Origin: Haliscomenobacter sp.
Lineage (GTDB): Bacteria; Bacteroidota; Bacteroidia; Chitinophagales; Saprospiraceae
NCBI GenBank assembly: GCA_016707205.1
Contig: JADJHZ010000015.1
Span: 1-64,000 of the forward strand
Direction of reading: 5' to 3'
DNA length: 64,000 nucleotides
Below, in pieces: positions 59,384 through 64,000 of the stretch. Positions within the stretch are counted from its first letter, which is position 1. Each line of letters opens with the position of its first letter. The position numbers and the translations under genes are program-made. Below the pieces are notes generated by a model, which worked only from the letters and a program-made list of their open reading frames with translations, was not told where the DNA came from and ran no database searches.

Positions 59384-61795
59384 TTATGGTTGAATAAATA
59401 AAGCCAAACTGCTGTGCTGGTTCCCGGCCTGGAACCCCAGGACGTAGAGCCCGGGCGTCAGGCGGGAAAATTCCAGCCGGAGGGCATTTGGCCCGCCGGC
59501 AAAACGGGTAAACGGAGTCAGCGTCCGCAGTAGTTTTCCATTCAGATCGTACAAAGAAACCTGCACCTGGGCAGGGTCAGGCAATGTAAACTCCAGTTGG
59601 GCAAATGAAGCAACCGGGTTGGGACTAACCTTCAGATTGAAATAACCGGGACTTTTCAATGGCTCGCGCGCGGAGGAAACGGTCGTAAAGCCAATTTTAC
59701 TCAGCGCATTCTGGATTTCCGGGTTTTTCATAAAGCTGTTCCACAACAGTCCGGTGCGGTAATTCTCGATCATGCCGATGATCGGTCCCTGGTCGATGGC
59801 CAGGTAGGAATCGGCAAACCAGTTTCTGGTCAGATTGAAGGCATCGTAAAAACCCATGGGTCCCAGTAAGCGGGCGCCTTGTTCCCGGTAAAAATACTTC
59901 AGGGCGTCCAGGGATTGCTGGGGCGTATAAGGCATCGAACTCAATGCCGCAGTGGGAGAAATCGTCCCGTTGTCGTCAGAGGAAACCGGAGCATGGACCT
60001 TGTACCCGTCGGGGTCGTCGCTGGCGGTGAGCCCCCAGTTCGCCGCGCTGTGACCGGTGTATTTTCCGAGATTCAGCTTGCACCAGGTCCAATTGACCAG
60101 GCTCTGGTTTCGGTTATGCTCAAAATAGTTCGCGTAGGCGTCGGCTTTGCCGCGGGGGTCAAAGCCGAGAAAGGAATAATGGGTAAAAAACAGGGGCCCG
60201 CCGTAGCCATTCCCAAGAGGGAGTTTAATGTCGAAATAAGAGTACCCGTTTTTGATCCCGCCGTTGCTGGCCCATCCGGAGTGCCACAAGCTTTCGGAAA
60301 TACCATGGGTGGGAGAGGCAATCCCCAGCAGGTAGGCGATCATGGTTTCGTTCCATCCCCGCAATTGGTGGTTGATTTCAAAATTATAGGTGGGCGACCA
60401 GTGCCAGTACAGTACATTCTGGTTTTGCCGGTACCAGTTCCAGTCGGCGGCTTCCCAAAGCGCAGTGATCTGGGTTCTCAGAGCCGCCTCCTCGGGCGTT
60501 GGGTGGTCAAAATACCCGCGGGCGGTTAAAAGCCCCTGAAACAGAAATGCGCTTTCGACCAGGTCCCCGCCGTTGTCTTTGGTGAAAAACGGGATAACGG
60601 CGCCGGTGGTCCCGTCCATCCAGTGGGGAAAAATGCCTTTGAAGCGGTTGGCCTTGCCCAGGAAGTCCGCCATTTGCTGCACGCGCTCCCTACCCTGGGT
60701 TCGGGTAATCCAGCCCCGTTCGATGCCTACCAGAATGGCCATGATGCCAAAACCGCTGCCCCCGATCGTCACCAAATTTCCAGAGGTGTTCCGTTCCCGG
60801 CTCAACCCCGAAACGGGGTGCGCGAAATCCCAGAAATACCGGAAGGTGTAGGATTGAACCATATCGAGGAAATCGTCGTCGCTCATCAGGCGCAGGTTTC
60901 CGGTAACGGCGGCCGAGGGTACCGATTCCTGTCCGTTGCCCGCAGAGGCTTTCAGGAAATAGGAAAAGGTAGTCGAGGTAAAGGCCGGTTGAAAATCGAT
61001 AAACAGAGAATCGGCGCCAGCGATATTCTTCAGCGGCAGATAGGTTTGCCCCCCGTCGGTCGAGCGGTACACCGACCAATAGGGCGGAGTAGAAGCGGGC
61101 AGGGTCCATTTTAACTCCGCGTGCCGCTCGAAAAACGAAGCCCGCAGATTGACCGGCGGGAGCAAATCGCTGGAACTGGCGTTCCCCTTGTAGGTCTTCA
61201 CTTCATCGATGAGCAGGGTGTGTTCTTCTCCGTCCGCAGGCCCCTGCCCGAAAATGATGGCTTTGGTCTGAGAAAACTGGATCCCGGTTTGAGCCGCATC
61301 CTTGAAAAAGACGCTGAGCGGGATCTTGACCTGGGCCCAGCCCTGAGCGGGGAGGTCTCCGGTATAATCGGAAAGAGGATATTTTTTGGACTTGGTAGAT
61401 CCGGGCGCTCCTTCCATGAAAATATAGGGCCAATGGATTTTTTGCAGGCCATTGGGGGCATAGGCCCAAAACGAAAGGGTGTCGGAGGTGGTGATATTCT
61501 GGAAAGGAAACCCGGGGGCGATAACCAGGGCAGACCAATCGCCGCCGGAGCGGGAAGTCCACTTGATGCGCAGGCTGTTGTTTCCCTGAAATGCGGTGGC
61601 CGAGGTAGGGATCTTGTCGCCGTTGGTTTGTTCGATCGCACTCGGCGCCGTTTTAAAGGCCAGGCCGGAATCATAGTAACCGGGGTTGTTGCTGTCGCGG
61701 AAGAAAAAAACTTCCTGGCCTGCCAGGGGTAACATCCCCGTACTGAAAGCCAAAATCGAAAAAATGCAGATAACCTTTTTTGTTCTAAACCTCAT
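59384..61795 (-). CDS. T9SS-secreted GH144-type (glucoamylase-family) glucanase with binding and FnIII domains
   Basis: An 803-residue secreted enzyme. Signal peptide (ICIFSILAFSTGMLPLAGQ); a CBM-like beta-sandwich (about 28-205; FFFRDSNNPGYYDSG, SLRIKWTSRSGGDWSALV); an FnIII domain (about 212-305; PPVNLRASFFERHAELKW); the Glycoamylase domain (about 310-700; YTFRYFWDFAHPVSGL, TIGGSGFGIMAILVG, LRGWNETMIAYLLGIASPTH, DDNGTISPTAALSSMPYT, AIDQGPIIGMIENYRTG); and a T9SS type A domain (LKVSPNPVASFAQLEF). It likely depolymerises glucan outside the cell, with the lipoprotein GH144 at 53890 acting nearer the membrane. The beta-1,2 linkage is inferred from the family. It is the first enzyme gene after the regulator. 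Confidence 0.87.
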   Translation of the reverse strand: MRFRTKKVICIFSILAFSTGMLPLAGQEVFFFRDSNNPGYYDSGLAFKTAPSAIEQTNGDKIPTSATAFQGNNSLRIKWTSRSGGDWSALVIAPGFPFQNITTSDTLSFWAYAPNGLQKIHWPYIFMEGAPGSTKSKKYPLSDYTGDLPAQGWAQVKIPLSVFFKDAAQTGIQFSQTKAIIFGQGPADGEEHTLLIDEVKTYKGNASSSDLLPPVNLRASFFERHAELKWTLPASTPPYWSVYRSTDGGQTYLPLKNIAGADSLFIDFQPAFTSTTFSYFLKASAGNGQESVPSAAVTGNLRLMSDDDFLDMVQSYTFRYFWDFAHPVSGLSRERNTSGNLVTIGGSGFGIMAILVGIERGWITRTQGRERVQQMADFLGKANRFKGIFPHWMDGTTGAVIPFFTKDNGGDLVESAFLFQGLLTARGYFDHPTPEEAALRTQITALWEAADWNWYRQNQNVLYWHWSPTYNFEINHQLRGWNETMIAYLLGIASPTHGISESLWHSGWASNGGIKNGYSYFDIKLPLGNGYGGPLFFTHYSFLGFDPRGKADAYANYFEHNRNQSLVNWTWCKLNLGKYTGHSAANWGLTASDDPDGYKVHAPVSSDDNGTISPTAALSSMPYTPQQSLDALKYFYREQGARLLGPMGFYDAFNLTRNWFADSYLAIDQGPIIGMIENYRTGLLWNSFMKNPEIQNALSKIGFTTVSSAREPLKSPGYFNLKVSPNPVASFAQLEFTLPDPAQVQVSLYDLNGKLLRTLTPFTRFAGGPNALRLEFSRLTPGLYVLGFQAGNQHSSLALFIQP

Positions 61796-62049
61796 CCTAA
61801 ACAGTTGCTTTCTGCCTCATCGTGCAGAAAAAAAGATAATTGATCCTTGGGATTAACGCCACCTAACCTATGGGCGGAATTCAGAATAACTTTAACGGCA
61901 ATAAACGGCAGACAGAATTTTTTCCGGTAAAACCGGTTTAATGACCTTACAATGTTAAGTTGTAGAAGTTGAAAAAAACAATAACCGACCTCACCATGAC
62001 TACGCCATAAAGAAAAATCACCGGAATGAGGTCTTTGTCAGGTAGAATC
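61796..62049 (-). promoter_or_regulatory. Promoter region of the PUL
   Basis: 254 bases between the regulator gene's 3' end and the first PUL gene. It holds a hairpin 61990-62034 (GACCTCA / TGAGGTC) that may end the regulator transcript, a CCGGTAAAACCGG inverted repeat near 61925, and an AAAAGATA (61831-61838, TATCTTTT on the minus strand), one base off the -7 consensus. No regulator site can be assigned from sequence alone. Confidence 0.4.
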
Positions 62050-64000
62050 CTAGGCGTATTCCATTAAAAAGGACGTCAGGTTGTCGTCTCCCTCCAGCAA
62101 CAGTTTTTGCCGAAGGCGGTATCGCTTGTTTTCTACCCCGCGGACGGAAATGTTGAGCAGCGGGGCAATTTCCTTGGAAGAGAGGTTCATCTTCAAATAG
62201 GCGGCGAGTCGTAAATCCCCGGGGGTGAGGTCGGGGAAGTCTTTTTTTAGTTTGTGGAGGAACACTTCATGCACCTGATTGAAGTTGGTCTCGAAAACCT
62301 GCCAGTCTTGTTCACTGGTGAGGTGGCTGTCGATCAGCCGGATCAGCCGGGAATGGTGTTTATCGGGAAGCCGGTCTCCCAGGTCGGTCTTGACTTTGGC
62401 GAGCGCCTCTTTAATTTGGAGCAGGGTTTCGTTTTTTCGGATAAGGTTAAAGGTGGAATTGGCCAGCTCCTGGCTCTTATTGAGCACGTCTGCTTGCAGT
62501 TGATCAGCTCTTGCCTTGAGCCGGTGGTCGTGCAGTTGTTTTTCTTTTTCAATCAGCAGCTTTCTGCGTTGAAGTTTGAGACGTTGGCGGTGCATTCGGT
62601 AAAGCAGCCCAGCCAGGGCTAATGCAATAAACAAATATAAAACCCCTGCCCACCAGGTCTGATACCACTGGGGTTTGATCGAAAGGTTTAATGCCGATAC
62701 TTCATGGCTGAGGCTGCTTTGTAATAACAGGGTGTGGTCTCCCGGAGGGAGTCCGGCTAACAACTTTACCGCGTTCGTGCTCCAGGAAGACCATTCCTCC
62801 TGCCAGCCGGGGATGCGATAGCGGAAACTGGGAACCTGGGTATATACCGGGTGGGCAAACCGGACCAAAAAACTGGTACTGCGCGTAGAAATCAGTGGGG
62901 CTGCCGGCTGCTTTTCCTTTTTTCTCAGGTCCGAATCGAGCGGAAGGCCGTTGTTCAGCGGCTGGATAAGCCGGAAAACAGGCGGGCGTTTGGGAATCGC
63001 ATTCATCGGCTTATACCGGTTAAGCAACGCATACCCGTTGTCCAGACAGAACAGAAAAAGGCTGTCGTTTAACTGCTCGATTTGTTCGTTATTTTTTACC
63101 AGACTGATCGGCAGCCAGGCTTTCAACCGGCCTTTTTGGATCCAGCCAATTCGTTGTGGGAGGATGATAAACTCCTCTCCGTCCGGTTTGCGGATCCTTT
63201 TTCCTTGGGGGAGGCCATTTTCTTCGGTGTTTCCAAAGGAGTAGGGTTTGCAAAATCGGGAGGATTCATCCCAGAAAAAATACCGGTCATTGGACCAGAT
63301 GAGGGGTTGCTTTTGATCGAGGAACAAATCCAGGCTATAATCCCCCTTAAGCCCGGATGCCCTGTTGATGGTGTCTATCCTTAAAACAGCGCCTCCTTCA
63401 GGAGATAGCGCTAAGCGGAAAGCGCCTTCGTAAGGGTTTACAGCCCAGAGGTTGCCTTTGGAGTCGGGGAGGATGCGCCGGATGGGGTAGTTGGACAACT
63501 CCTGCAATTTGCCGGAAAAGGACCACTTCCCATCCGGGTTCTTGTCGAAAATGGCAATGCCGGTATACGTGGCCTGAAGCATCCGGTTAGGTTTACCCGG
63601 CCACCGGACCAAATGCCAGCCTCCGGTCACCGGGCTGATGCTTTTGGTGTGGAGATTTTGAATAAGGAACGTACCCTGATTGTGCCCACAAATCAGTTGG
63701 CCGTCTACTTCCAGGAGTTGCCAAACCTGGCCCTGGGCGCCCGGAACGAGCGTAAACCCTGGTGCTTCCTGGGAGTTATTGGAAAAGGATTTATAAAACA
63801 ACCCCTGATTGGTTCCCAGAAACAATTTCCCTTCATGCAATGCGGCAGCGTAAACCGTTCCAATGTGCCCCTGGGTGTCTTCATAGTATTCAAGGGGATC
63901 GCTGAAGGCGATCATGTCGATTCCCTGGTCCAGCCCAGCCCATACGTTGCCTTGCTGGTCTTCCATTAAGGACAGAACGGTGTTGTTTTGAAGTTGCCGG
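62050..64000 (-). CDS. Triple-tyrosine (YYY) propeller regulator with LuxR-like HTH, N-terminus outside the window
   Basis: At least 649 residues. The frame is open to the right edge: before the Met at 63966 it reads QNNTVLSL, the usual start of a propeller blade, so the protein begins beyond 64000. Parts: regulator-propeller repeats (EDQQGNVWAGLDQGI, LFLGTNQGLFYK, DSKGNLWAVNPYEG), a Y_Y_Y domain (SFRYRIPGWQEEWSSW, LPPGDHTLLLQ), one membrane helix (AGVLYLFIALALAGLLY), a coiled coil (about 90 residues) and a C-terminal LuxR-like helix-turn-helix (GDLRLAAYLKMNLSSKEIA, ISVRGVENKRYRLRQKL). It senses a ligand in the periplasm and binds DNA directly, without a histidine kinase domain. It probably controls the adjacent PUL on the same strand. 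Confidence 0.88.
   Translation of the reverse strand, partial: RQLQNNTVLSLMEDQQGNVWAGLDQGIDMIAFSDPLEYYEDTQGHIGTVYAAALHEGKLFLGTNQGLFYKSFSNNSQEAPGFTLVPGAQGQVWQLLEVDGQLICGHNQGTFLIQNLHTKSISPVTGGWHLVRWPGKPNRMLQATYTGIAIFDKNPDGKWSFSGKLQELSNYPIRRILPDSKGNLWAVNPYEGAFRLALSPEGGAVLRIDTINRASGLKGDYSLDLFLDQKQPLIWSNDRYFFWDESSRFCKPYSFGNTEENGLPQGKRIRKPDGEEFIILPQRIGWIQKGRLKAWLPISLVKNNEQIEQLNDSLFLFCLDNGYALLNRYKPMNAIPKRPPVFRLIQPLNNGLPLDSDLRKKEKQPAAPLISTRSTSFLVRFAHPVYTQVPSFRYRIPGWQEEWSSWSTNAVKLLAGLPPGDHTLLLQSSLSHEVSALNLSIKPQWYQTWWAGVLYLFIALALAGLLYRMHRQRLKLQRRKLLIEKEKQLHDHRLKARADQLQADVLNKSQELANSTFNLIRKNETLLQIKEALAKVKTDLGDRLPDKHHSRLIRLIDSHLTSEQDWQVFETNFNQVHEVFLHKLKKDFPDLTPGDLRLAAYLKMNLSSKEIAPLLNISVRGVENKRYRLRQKLLLEGDDNLTSFLMEYA

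Overview
The window looks like a chromosomal segment of a Bacteroidota bacterium, most likely of the Saprospiria type (inference). The evidence is a SusC/SusD pair, several type IX secretion (T9SS) C-terminal sorting domains, GEVED and dockerin-like modules on very large secreted proteins, promoter -7 boxes fitting TAnnTTTG, A-rich leaders in place of Shine-Dalgarno sites, and a triple-tyrosine propeller regulator. No rRNA, tRNA, CRISPR array or recognisable transposase was seen.

Region 1 (1-6.05 kb) holds the 3' end of a D-aminoacylase gene, an M1 metallopeptidase gene, a T9SS-sorted protein gene and a DUF6702 gene. The first three are broken by about seven small indels, which could be sequencing errors or real decay.

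Region 2 (6.05-38.7 kb) is the most unusual part. Six paralogous secreted proteins of about 600 residues lie head to tail on the + strand. Their sequence types run A1-B1-C1, then a small T9SS protein, then A2-B2-C2. This is a duplicated three-gene block in which the promoter region and leader were also duplicated. Each protein has a conserved N-terminal module, a conserved central module, a divergent hydrophobic Ala-rich insert, a fibre-like DYAEWL module, and a shared C-terminal helical domain instead of a T9SS domain. They are followed by a giant gene (about 5,450 codons, interrupted near 27.9-28.04 kb) with about eight GEVED modules, SdrD-B-like, HYR-like, dockerin-like and cohesin-like modules and a T9SS domain. 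Next comes a 1,123-residue repeat protein that ends in the same dockerin-like module. Together they look like parts of an extracellular assembly.

Region 3 (38.8-46.7 kb) contains a PLP-dependent enzyme of the cysteine-desulfurase-like family lacking the expected catalytic Cys, a CocE/NonD hydrolase, an FKBP lipoprotein, a c-type cytochrome lipoprotein and a cell-wall amidase. MITE-like inverted repeats with ends resembling GCTRTCTCAAA lie between them.

Region 4 (46.8-64 kb) is a polysaccharide utilisation locus, all on the minus strand. In transcription order it has a triple-tyrosine/LuxR-type regulator (running off the right edge), a T9SS-sorted GH144-type glucanase, a seven-module binding protein (one frameshift), a GH144-type lipoprotein glucanase, a GH3 beta-glucosidase, SusC and SusD. 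The GH144 plus GH3 combination points to beta-1,2-glucan (inference).

The intergenic DNA is itself notable. It carries period-7 and period-8 degenerate tandem arrays at seven places, often as inverted pairs, dispersed palindromes with a TCTTCAGA core, and two long perfect inverted repeats.
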